Part shown: positions 52,928 to 61,017 of the stretch, piece by piece
Layout: the number at the start of each line of letters is the position of its first letter
Position numbering within the stretch: position 1 is the first letter of the stretch
Source of the DNA: an uncultured Bacteroidales bacterium
GTDB lineage: Bacteria; Bacteroidota; Bacteroidia; Bacteroidales; Muribaculaceae
Direction of reading: 5' to 3'
DNA length: 64,000 nt
Assembly: GCA_902768435.1 (NCBI GenBank)
Contig: CACXLJ010000004.1
Coordinates: 37,758-101,757 of the forward strand
Made by a program: the position numbers and the translations under genes
Notes under the pieces: model-generated
Database searches by the model: none
What the model was told of the DNA's origin: nothing
Seen by the model: only the letters and a program-made list of their open reading frames with translations

Positions 52928-55888
52928 ATGAAACGATTATATCTTTTTCTTATTGCTTTGGCGGCTTTTGTGTCAGTAGTGGCGGCCAATTCAACTGTGG
53001 TAATAGATGGGATAACCTATCAGCAGCTCAACGATACTGAAGCAGAGTTGATAAATGGCGAACAATACTCTTCTGCTGAGCTAGTGATTCCTGCCCAAGT
53101 GCAGATTGGAGGCAAACAACTCAATGTGGTATCGATTGGTCAAAAAGCTTTTTATGGTAACTCTGTTAAGCGAGTTGAGATGCCAAACACAGTGAAGTCA
53201 ATCGGAGTTCAGGCATTCTATTTTTGTGAGAATCTTCGTCAAGTCACCTTTTCTAATTCTTTGAAGCAGATTGGCAATCATGCGTTCTACTATTGTCATG
53301 ATATAAAAAAACTTGAATTGCCCGCTTCATTGACCTCGGTCGGTGATGGTGCTTTCTATTATTGTCATAACGTAGATAGTCTGTTCATACCGCGCAATCT
53401 GGTCAATATCGGGGTGGCGGCTTTTGCCCGTTGTGGCTCCCAATCGATTGTTGTTGCGCCCGAGAACACAAAGTATGACTCCCGTGGCAATTGCAATGCC
53501 ATCATCGAAACGGCAACCGGACTTCTGCTGAGTGGGTGCCAAAATACTGAGATTCCTGATGGTGTCAAGACCATTGAGGAATTGGCATTTTTAATGGCCA
53601 ATTTTCAGTCAATCGTTTTGCCTAATTCGCTTACCGAAATCCGGAAGAATGCATTTCAAGCTTGTGTTAACCTGAAAGAAATTGAGCTTCCCGATGCGCT
53701 TGTGAGCCTAGGAGACAGTGCCTTCTACCATTGCGACTATCTAAGTAAAATCAAGATGGGTAATTCCTTGAAGACAATAGGCAATTCAACTTTTGCTGAA
53801 TGTGGGTCGATAAACGAACTGTCTTTAGGCAACTCGCTTCAGGCCATTGGAGACAATGCGTTCTTTAATACGCGCTTAGAAATGGAAGAACTTGTTTTAC
53901 CTGAATCGCTTGTTACAATAGGCAATGCCGCATTTTGCAGGAATGTTAGTTTTTTTGAAACACCTCCATCCTTGCGCATGGTTCATATCGGCAACAATGT
54001 TACTACTATCGGAGGGTGGGCTTTCTCTGGTTATGAGAATCTGGCCCAGGTGGATTTGGGCAATTCTTTGACGCATTTAGGAGAAAATGTTTTCACGGGT
54101 TCGCATATTGAGTCGATTGTTTTGCCTGCATCATACACTATAATAGAGCCGAGGGTCTTCTCTTCTATGGGGCTGAAAAATGTGACGCTGCAGGGCGCAG
54201 TTACCTCGATAGGTGATGCGGCATTTGATAACAATCCCGACTTGAAAGTGTTTGTTTTTCCCGAGTCGCTGCAAACAATTGGAGAATATGCTTTCTCTTA
54301 TTGTGGACTTGAAAGCGTTACCATTCCCAATACTGTTACCTCGATTGGTGATCAGGCATTTTCCAATTGCACAAACCTGACCTGTCTCACCATTGGCAAA
54401 TCGCTTTCCTCCTTAGGGGTTCAATCATTCAGTGGATGCGAAAATTTTGCAACAGTGAATTGGAATGCAATATCTTGTGCCGATTTTATTACAGAAGACT
54501 TTAGCCCATTTTATTGTCTACCAATTGCTACATTTAACATTGGGAATGATGTGGAGCACATTCCAGCGTATATCTGTGCAGGTTTATCAGGCTTGACCAG
54601 CATCACAATACCCAGTTCCGTTACCTCCATTGGCCAAAAAGTGTTCATTGAATGTAGTGGTTTGGAGTCGATTGTTGTGGAAAATGGCAATCATAATTAT
54701 GATTCTCGTGATAATTGCAATGCCATTATTGAGAAAGCCTCCAAAACACTCATTACTGGATGCAAGAACACAGTTATTCCTAATTCAGTCATCGCCATTG
54801 GTAACGATGCTTTTTATGGGTGTACTGGTCTGACCTCGACCACTTTCCCCAACTCGGTCACCTCTATTGGCAACAGTGCATTCTTGGGTTGCACAGGATT
54901 GACTTCGGTCACCATTCCTAACTCGATTAAAACTGTCGGAGGCAGTGCATTCTCTGATTGCAGTGGCTTGATTACCGTCATCATCGGCAATTCGGTCACA
55001 TCTGTTGAAAGTAGCACTTTCTCGGGTTGTACTGGTCTCACCAATCTCATCATCGGCAATTCGGTGACTTCTATTGGCAATGGTGCGTTCTCCGACTGCA
55101 GAAGTCTTGACACGATTACAATCGGCAACTCGGTTGCTTCTGTTAGTAACGATGCATTTGATGGTTGTACGGGACTCAAAACCGTGAATTGGAATGCAAA
55201 ATCTTGTTCTGATTTTACATCCGATAATAGACCGTTTAAAGAGATGAATAGCATAACAACATTCAACTTTGGCAATCAGGTGAAGCATATTCCATCTTAT
55301 TTGTGTTTTCATTTGTCAGGATTAACCAGCGTTTCAATCTCTAATTCGGTTACTTCAATTGGAGATCTGACATTCGCAAGTTGCACCAGTCTCTCAAGTG
55401 TTAACATGGGAAACTCGGTAACCACAATGGGCGGAATGGCTTTTGCTGGGTGTAGCAACCTTGCCAGCATCACCATCCCAGGTTCTGTCACTTCCACCGG
55501 CTTAAGCCTGTTCTTTAATTGCACAGGGTTAAATAACATTTACTGCTATGTCAATCATCCTGTTGATGTGGATTTGGGTTTCATGGCGTTTCAGGGTGTG
55601 AAAGTGACCGAATGCACATTGCATGTGCTTAAAGGCCGTTATGATGAGTATCGTAATGCAGAGCAATGGAAGGATTTCGTTAATATTGTGGACGATTTGG
55701 AGGCGCCTTTGGTTCCTGGTGATGTGAACGGTGATGGTCGGGTAAATGTGAGTGATGTAACAGCCCTCATCAATATGATTTTGGGCATCACTGATAAAGA
55801 TGAAACCGTTGCCGATGTGAATCACGATGGCAAAATTAATGTCTCTGATGTTACCGCCCTCATTAACATCATACTCGGCATTCATTGA
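52928..55888 (+). CDS. BspA-like leucine-rich repeat protein with dockerin pair
   Basis: 986 residues. Signal peptide about 1-20 (VSVVAANS). About 60-890 consists of Treponema/BspA-type LRR_5 repeats with a 23-residue period (S-V-T-S-I-G-x-x-A-F-x-x-C-x-x-L-x-x-I-x-I-P-N). Two long segments are internally duplicated: KYDSRGNCNAIIETATG and NYDSRDNCNAIIEKASK, each followed by a G-C-x-N-T-x-I-P phrase. The last 62 residues are two dockerin-type calcium repeats, DVNGDGRVNVSDVTALINMI and DVNHDGKINVSDVTALINII. Such LRR proteins are surface-exposed adhesins in related organisms. No T9SS tail is seen; the dockerin pair occupies its place. AT-richer codon use than its neighbours. Confidence 0.87.
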   Translation: MKRLYLFLIALAAFVSVVAANSTVVIDGITYQQLNDTEAELINGEQYSSAELVIPAQVQIGGKQLNVVSIGQKAFYGNSVKRVEMPNTVKSIGVQAFYFCENLRQVTFSNSLKQIGNHAFYYCHDIKKLELPASLTSVGDGAFYYCHNVDSLFIPRNLVNIGVAAFARCGSQSIVVAPENTKYDSRGNCNAIIETATGLLLSGCQNTEIPDGVKTIEELAFLMANFQSIVLPNSLTEIRKNAFQACVNLKEIELPDALVSLGDSAFYHCDYLSKIKMGNSLKTIGNSTFAECGSINELSLGNSLQAIGDNAFFNTRLEMEELVLPESLVTIGNAAFCRNVSFFETPPSLRMVHIGNNVTTIGGWAFSGYENLAQVDLGNSLTHLGENVFTGSHIESIVLPASYTIIEPRVFSSMGLKNVTLQGAVTSIGDAAFDNNPDLKVFVFPESLQTIGEYAFSYCGLESVTIPNTVTSIGDQAFSNCTNLTCLTIGKSLSSLGVQSFSGCENFATVNWNAISCADFITEDFSPFYCLPIATFNIGNDVEHIPAYICAGLSGLTSITIPSSVTSIGQKVFIECSGLESIVVENGNHNYDSRDNCNAIIEKASKTLITGCKNTVIPNSVIAIGNDAFYGCTGLTSTTFPNSVTSIGNSAFLGCTGLTSVTIPNSIKTVGGSAFSDCSGLITVIIGNSVTSVESSTFSGCTGLTNLIIGNSVTSIGNGAFSDCRSLDTITIGNSVASVSNDAFDGCTGLKTVNWNAKSCSDFTSDNRPFKEMNSITTFNFGNQVKHIPSYLCFHLSGLTSVSISNSVTSIGDLTFASCTSLSSVNMGNSVTTMGGMAFAGCSNLASITIPGSVTSTGLSLFFNCTGLNNIYCYVNHPVDVDLGFMAFQGVKVTECTLHVLKGRYDEYRNAEQWKDFVNIVDDLEAPLVPGDVNGDGRVNVSDVTALINMILGITDKDETVADVNHDGKINVSDVTALINIILGIH

Positions 55889-55925
55889 ATGGTTTAGGGT
55901 TGTGTGTTCAGGGTTTAGATAAAAC

Positions 55926-55963
55926 AAATGGGCCCCATCGGTAGAGATGAGACCCATTTTTTT
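55926..55963. terminator. Bidirectional terminator between BspA-like gene and CoA-transferase operon
   Basis: Stem AAATGGGCCCCATC (55926-55939) and GATGAGACCCATTT (55946-55959) with two mismatches, followed by TTTT on +. T-rich on the minus strand as well (ATTTGTTTTATC). Confidence 0.8.
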
Positions 55964-55981
55964 GACTATTCTGTAATGCGT

Positions 55982-57277
55982 TTACTTCAGGCGCAAGAAG
56001 GAGTAGCCGAAGCGTTCGCAGGCGGCACGCTCCAAAGCCTCGCGGTCATCGGGATGAGCAATCGAAATAAGCGCCTTGGCACGCTCGGCTAGGTTCTTGT
56101 TACGCAGATACACGATACCATGCTCCGTAGCCACATACTGCGTCTGGAAACGGGTGGTAACCACGCCTGCACCTGGTGTCAGCGTCGGCACAATCTTAGC
56201 CTTGCCTTTGCCTGTGCGAGAGGGAAGGGCGATAAAGGTTTTGCCGCCTTCCGAGAGTGCACCGCCATACATGAAGTCGTGCTGTCCGCCCACACTCGAG
56301 AAGATGGTGGTACCTATGCTATCGGCGCAAATCTGACCCGTTAGGTCTACCTCAATGGCGCTATTGATAGCCACCACTTTGGGATTCTGGCGAATGATTT
56401 GCGGGTCGTTGGTCCAGGCCACATCATAGAATTCCACATCACGGTTGTAGTGCAGGAAGTCGTACATGTGTTGAGAACCCAGTGCCAAACTGGCAATACT
56501 CTTGCCTGGTTTGATCTTTTTCATTGAGTTGTCGATTACACCTTCTTCAATCAGGCGAATCACACCATCGGTCATGGCCTCGGTGTGCAAGCCCAGATGC
56601 TTGTGGTGCTTGATGCCGTTGAGCACTGCATTGGGAATGCCGCCCACGCCAATCTGTAGCGTGGCGCCATCTTCAATCTCGTTGGCGATATTCTGACCGA
56701 TGGCAGCCTCAATGGGGGTGGGAGCACCAAACTCCATAACCACGCAGGGGTCGTCGCACTCCACAGCCGCTGTGATTTTCGATTCATGAATCAAGGCGCC
56801 GCCACACAAGTAGGGCATGCTCTTGTTGATCTCGGCAATCACAATCTTGGCCGACTCAACGGCACTCACCGCCAGATCGGCACTCATGCCATAGCTGCAA
56901 TAGCCATTCTCGTCGGGCAGGGAGCAGTTGATAAATGCCACATCCATAGGCAACTGTCCACTGCGGAACAAGAACGGAATCTCGCCCAAGAATGCCGGAA
57001 TCATCGAGCCATAACCTTCATTCACCCATTTGCGTTGGTCTCCACAGAGGAACAAGCTGTTAATCAGGAATGAATCCTTGAATTCGGGCTTGCAGAATGG
57101 GGCCTCGCCCTTGGGAATATTGAAGGCTGAATAGACAGTAACATCTTTCAGTTCATGGCCACGGCGTGCAAGGGCCTCTTGCAGCACAATAGGAATAGCC
57201 GTACTACCTTGAAAATAGATATGGTCGCCGCTCTTCACCAGTTTAACGGCTTCGTCGGCGGTCATGTAATTCATCAT
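55982..57277 (-). CDS. Acetyl-CoA hydrolase/transferase family CoA-transferase
   Basis: 431 residues. Class I CoA-transferase of the 4-hydroxybutyrate/acetate CoA-transferase type. IYFQGSTAIPIVLQEALARR at the N-terminus; GVGGIPNAVL; catalytic Glu233 in LGLHTEAMTDG; SAIEVDLTGQICADSIGT and SSVGGQHDFMYGGA in the second half. It exchanges CoA between an acyl-CoA and a carboxylate such as acetate. ATGA overlap with the aminotransferase gene and co-transcription with iorAB suggest aryl-acetyl-CoA as a substrate here; acetate, propionate or succinate are alternatives. Last gene of the operon. Confidence 0.88.
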   Translation of the reverse strand: MMNYMTADEAVKLVKSGDHIYFQGSTAIPIVLQEALARRGHELKDVTVYSAFNIPKGEAPFCKPEFKDSFLINSLFLCGDQRKWVNEGYGSMIPAFLGEIPFLFRSGQLPMDVAFINCSLPDENGYCSYGMSADLAVSAVESAKIVIAEINKSMPYLCGGALIHESKITAAVECDDPCVVMEFGAPTPIEAAIGQNIANEIEDGATLQIGVGGIPNAVLNGIKHHKHLGLHTEAMTDGVIRLIEEGVIDNSMKKIKPGKSIASLALGSQHMYDFLHYNRDVEFYDVAWTNDPQIIRQNPKVVAINSAIEVDLTGQICADSIGTTIFSSVGGQHDFMYGGALSEGGKTFIALPSRTGKGKAKIVPTLTPGAGVVTTRFQTQYVATEHGIVYLRNKNLAERAKALISIAHPDDREALERAACERFGYSFLRLK

Positions 57278-58593
57278 GATTCTTCGTTTTGAAGTTTAAC
57301 AAATAAAGCAAGACGCTCATCAAGGGCTTTCATGTCGTCGTCGGTCGAGAGGGTCGACACACAGGCCCTGATACCGGGCTGACTGCTACCGGTGGTGTCA
57401 AGTGCCATGGCCGAGATGCCACAACGCAGCAGGCCTGTAAGCAATTGCTCGCTGTCCATACCCTGATAGCCAATCGTGAAATAGAAACCGTCGGCCAGTT
57501 TCACATCGCCATCCTTGTCATAGACGATGCTGAAGCCGTTGCGGTCAAAGATTTCTTTGGCAACCTTGGCCCTGCGACCGTACTCGCTGATGGTCTTCAC
57601 AAAATCAAACTTGCCTTCTACAGCAGCCTTCATCATGGCCGACAAAGCGTATTGAGCCGAGTGTGAAGTGCCCGACGAGGCAGCATACAAGTAGGTCAAC
57701 ACATAGTTGTCACCCATTTTGCCCAGACCGTAGAGCTGACGCAGGCGAGGATACTCGCGATCGAACATCTTGTTGCTGAAAGCCACGATAGCGATGCGCT
57801 CACCAGCGTAGCTGAAGATCTTGGAACCCGACATCATCAAAATGTACCTGTCGGTGTACTTGGCAACCGTTGACTGATAGGGTGGTTCAAATGGTTTCGA
57901 CAACTCTTTGCGGAAATCCATGCAGAAGTAGGCGAGGTCTTCGATGACGATGGCATCATATTTGTCGGCCATCTTAGCCACCACCTGCAATTCCTGCTCG
58001 GTCAAGCAATACCATGCCGGGTTGTTGGGGTTAGAATATACGATAGCGGCTATCTTGCCAGTCGAGAGGAACTCTTCGAGTTTTGCCTCCAACTTATCGC
58101 CACGATAGTTGTAGATGTCGAAACATGCCTGTTTGGCACCTAAAATCTTGGCTTGGAGCATTTGGGGCGGGAAACCAGGATTGATGAACAAAATGGTGTC
58201 TTTGTTCTCATCGAGTTGCGAGCATTCCAGTATCAGGTTGAAACTTCCCTGCATCGAGCCAACGGTTGGGATGATGCACTTGGGAGCAATATCGATGTCG
58301 AGGAAAGCTTTGATAAACTGAGATGCATTATCCTTGAGTTCGGGAAGGCCACTGATAATGGGATAGATGGTGGCCACGCCATTGTCGATGGCTTGTTTTT
58401 GGGCATCAGTTCCCACTTTGCTCGCAGGAATGCCGGGTACGCCAATCTCAAGGTGTACAAACTTCTCGCCACTGAGTTGTTCAAGTCCGGTTGTTATCGC
58501 AACCTGCTGGCGTATGGTAGCTCTTGCTACATTAGCAATGTCTTTCTCGGCAAGCAGGTTCTTGACGGTTTCTTTTGCAATGGGTAGATTCAT
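57274..58593 (-). CDS. PLP-dependent aminotransferase, class I/II
   Basis: 439 residues. Fold-type I aminotransferase: IGVPGIPASKVGT at the N-terminus; PTVGSMQGSFNLI; FINPGFPPQM; YSNPNNPAWYCLT (N-P-x-N-P); VIEDLAYFCMDF (Asp for the pyridine N); PLP Lys in SGSKIFSYAGERI; and a C-terminal Arg in GIRACVSTL. No signal peptide. Located between iorB (14 bases upstream) and the CoA-transferase (4-base overlap), so it probably interconverts aromatic or branched amino acids and the 2-oxo acids used by IorAB. Substrate not readable from sequence. Confidence 0.9.
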   Translation of the reverse strand: MNLPIAKETVKNLLAEKDIANVARATIRQQVAITTGLEQLSGEKFVHLEIGVPGIPASKVGTDAQKQAIDNGVATIYPIISGLPELKDNASQFIKAFLDIDIAPKCIIPTVGSMQGSFNLILECSQLDENKDTILFINPGFPPQMLQAKILGAKQACFDIYNYRGDKLEAKLEEFLSTGKIAAIVYSNPNNPAWYCLTEQELQVVAKMADKYDAIVIEDLAYFCMDFRKELSKPFEPPYQSTVAKYTDRYILMMSGSKIFSYAGERIAIVAFSNKMFDREYPRLRQLYGLGKMGDNYVLTYLYAASSGTSHSAQYALSAMMKAAVEGKFDFVKTISEYGRRAKVAKEIFDRNGFSIVYDKDGDVKLADGFYFTIGYQGMDSEQLLTGLLRCGISAMALDTTGSSQPGIRACVSTLSTDDDMKALDERLALFVKLQNEES

Positions 58594-58607
58594 GGTTTTG
58601 TATAATT

Positions 58608-59195
58608 TTATAAGGTGTGTTTTTTTGCATATTCAAGTCCTGCATTAAAGGCTGCAATGTTGGTGTCAACAATTGCCTGGCCCTTGCGCATGAATACCTG
58701 AGTGATGCCTTCACGCAGTTTGTCGGGTTCAAGCATGTTGAGCACGGCAGCGGTGGCACCCAGCAGCACCATGTTGGCACTACGTGGTGAATTCACCTCT
58801 TTGGCAATGGCATCAACATCGATGCAGATGAGGTTCTTCACCTTCTTGAGCTCGGCATTCACATCATCCATTTCAGGATAGTTAGGAATGTTGACAAACG
58901 GAGTTGAGTTGGTGATAATCCAGCCATTGGGCGACAGGTAAGGCAGGTAACGGAGTGCCTCCATGGGTTCGAGCGAAACAATCAGGTCGCAGGCGCCCAG
59001 TGGAATCAGGTCGCTGTTGATAGGATCTGACGACAGACGCAAATTACTCTGTACATCACCACCACGCTGGCTCATGCCGTGTACTTCGGCCTGCTTCAGG
59101 TGCAGATTCTGGTCAAGTGCTGCCCAACCAATTACGGTTGCGATTGAAAGGATGCCTTGTCCTCCCACACCGCATAAGATAATATCCTGTTTCAT
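58608..59195 (-). CDS. iorB: Indolepyruvate oxidoreductase subunit beta
   Basis: 195 residues from the Met at 59195, which gives an ATGA overlap with iorA; the frame is open to 59246 inside iorA and is not used. The gamma-type domain of 2-oxoacid:ferredoxin oxidoreductases: DIILCGVGGQGILSIATVIG, KQAEVHGMSQRGGDVQSNLR, ACDLIVSLEPMEALRYLPYL. With IorA it converts aryl pyruvates and CoA to aryl-acetyl-CoA, CO2 and reduced ferredoxin, or the reverse. Confidence 0.94.
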   Translation of the reverse strand: MKQDIILCGVGGQGILSIATVIGWAALDQNLHLKQAEVHGMSQRGGDVQSNLRLSSDPINSDLIPLGACDLIVSLEPMEALRYLPYLSPNGWIITNSTPFVNIPNYPEMDDVNAELKKVKNLICIDVDAIAKEVNSPRSANMVLLGATAAVLNMLEPDKLREGITQVFMRKGQAIVDTNIAAFNAGLEYAKKHTL

Positions 59196-60799
59196 GATTT
59201 TGCTTTTTTGTTTTGTGCAGCATGACGCTTGGCAGTCTGGATGCATTCGCGGCGTGCTATGATTACTGAAACTCCCTTATATTCAATCTCTTCACGAATC
59301 ACTTTCTCCATCTCGTCATAGTTCTTGGGGAGAGGGATGATAACGCGCACATGTTCGGGTTCAACGCCCAGACCACGGCAAATGTTTTCAAGCTTTCCAG
59401 TGCCTGCCGAGTCTTGACCTCCTGTCATGCCCGTAGTGAGGTTGTCCGAGATGCACAGTGTGATGTTGGCCTTCGAGTTCACAGCATCGAGCAATCCGGT
59501 CATGCCGCTATGAGTGAAGGTTGAGTCGCCAATAACTGCTACCGAAGGATGTACACCCGAATTGGCAGCGCCAATCGACATGGTGAGCGATGCGCCCATC
59601 TCTACGCAAGTGTGGAAGGCATGGAATGGTGCCAGCCAGCCCAGTGTGTAGCAGCCAATGTCGCTGAATACGCGGGCGGTGGGGTAGGTGTGAATCACAT
59701 TGTTGAGTGCTGTATAGAAGTCGCGGTGTCCGCAACCTTGGCACAATGCTGGTGGACGGGGAACAGTTACTTGTGAAGCGGCATTGAGTTCCATTTCGGG
59801 TAACTTCAAGGCTTTGCGTACGCAGTCGGGAGTTAATTCGCCAGTGCGAGGCAGTGTGCCATCGATACGTCCCTTAATTTCAATGGGTGATTCGAGTATG
59901 CCTCTCAGTTTCTGTTCAATCAAGGGTTGACCTTCTTCCATTACTATCAGACTCTTGCACTCGCTGGCAAGGCGGCGAACCATAGCCTTGGGAATGGGAT
60001 ATTGTGAAATTTTCAGCACAGGGTAGGGGCAACCATTAGGATAATTCTCCATCAGGTAGTTATAGGCAATACCGCAGGCAATGATTCCCATCGACTTGTC
60101 GGCGCCGTCAATGTAGCGGTTAAATCCCATAGTCTCGGCTTGCTTTTCAAGCGAAGCATAGTCCTTGATGAGTTGCACATTGCGCACCTTGGCATTGGCG
60201 GGCAGCAGCACCCATTGACGCTCGTTTTCGGGGAAGTGAATCTGGTTCTCTTCGCGAATTTCGCCAGTTTCAACTTCAGCGCGAGAGTGAGCCATGCGGG
60301 TTGTCAGTCGCATGAGCACAGGAATTTTGTTGCGTTCCGAGAAGTCGTAGGCTTCCTTTACCATGTGGTAGGTCTCTTGCTGTGACGACGGTTCGAAGCA
60401 CGGTATCATCGCAAAGTCGGCGTAGAAGCGCGAGTCCTGCTCGTTTTGTGACGAGTGCATCGATGGGTCGTCGCATGCAACTACCACCAGACCGCCGTTG
60501 GCTCCAGTCATGCCTGAGTTGACAAAGGCGTCGGCACACACATTCATGCCCACATGCTTCATGCACACCAGCGCGCGTTTTCCGCTGTACGACACACCAA
60601 GAGCAGCCTCCATGGCAGTTTTCTCGTTGGCACACCAGTCACTGTGTACATTGCGCTCTTTTGCAAGCGGATGCTGTTGGATAAACTCAGTAATTTCGGT
60701 CGACGGAGTACCGGGATATGCATACACACCCGTGAGGCCTGCATGCAGTGCTCCTAACGCAAGCGCTTCGTCGCCAAGTAGAAGATTTTTGGTTCTCAT
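59192..60799 (-). CDS. iorA: Indolepyruvate oxidoreductase subunit alpha, without C-terminal ferredoxin domain
   Basis: 535 residues. N-terminal pyrimidine/2-oxoacid domain: GDEALALGALHAGLTGVYAY and PGTPSTEITEFIQ; middle domain; TPP domain with PALCQGCGHRDFY, DIGCYTLGWLAPFHA, VIGDSTFTHSGMTGLLDAV and ISDNLTTGMTGGQ. Archaeal IorA continues into a two-cluster 4Fe-4S ferredoxin domain with eight cysteines; here the protein ends shortly after VIIARRECIQTAKRHAAQ, so that module is absent. First gene of iorA-iorB-aminotransferase-CoA-transferase. Electrons must pass to a separate ferredoxin or through a reduced cluster set. Confidence 0.93.
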   Translation of the reverse strand: MRTKNLLLGDEALALGALHAGLTGVYAYPGTPSTEITEFIQQHPLAKERNVHSDWCANEKTAMEAALGVSYSGKRALVCMKHVGMNVCADAFVNSGMTGANGGLVVVACDDPSMHSSQNEQDSRFYADFAMIPCFEPSSQQETYHMVKEAYDFSERNKIPVLMRLTTRMAHSRAEVETGEIREENQIHFPENERQWVLLPANAKVRNVQLIKDYASLEKQAETMGFNRYIDGADKSMGIIACGIAYNYLMENYPNGCPYPVLKISQYPIPKAMVRRLASECKSLIVMEEGQPLIEQKLRGILESPIEIKGRIDGTLPRTGELTPDCVRKALKLPEMELNAASQVTVPRPPALCQGCGHRDFYTALNNVIHTYPTARVFSDIGCYTLGWLAPFHAFHTCVEMGASLTMSIGAANSGVHPSVAVIGDSTFTHSGMTGLLDAVNSKANITLCISDNLTTGMTGGQDSAGTGKLENICRGLGVEPEHVRVIIPLPKNYDEMEKVIREEIEYKGVSVIIARRECIQTAKRHAAQNKKAKS

Positions 60800-60917
60800 A
60801 CTTTGGTATTAATGTTTTAGAATTTATAAATAATATTAGTTTTTAGTTGTCTTATAATAATGGACTACGAATTTACTATGAAATCTTGAATTGGGCAAGT
60901 TTTTCGGTCTCTTTTTA

Positions 60918-60980
60918 AGAAAAAACTGCAAAACGGTTGCTCATAGCGCGCGCTGTGGCAAAAACCATGGGCGCGTTATG
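60918..60980 (-). other. GC-rich stem-loop between propeller regulator and iorA
   Basis: CATAGCGCGC (60942-60951) and GCGCGTTATG (60971-60980) form a 10-bp stem with one G-U pair, enclosing TGG/CCA. On the minus strand a small GCAA/TTGC hairpin (60928-60940) and a TTTTTT run follow. It may terminate the upstream regulator gene or lie in the iorA leader (119 bases or more before its ATG). No TAnnTTTG box for iorA was found. Confidence 0.45.
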
Positions 60981-61017
60981 TGCCTTTCTGTCTGTTAGGA
61001 TTCCTTGATTAATGCTA

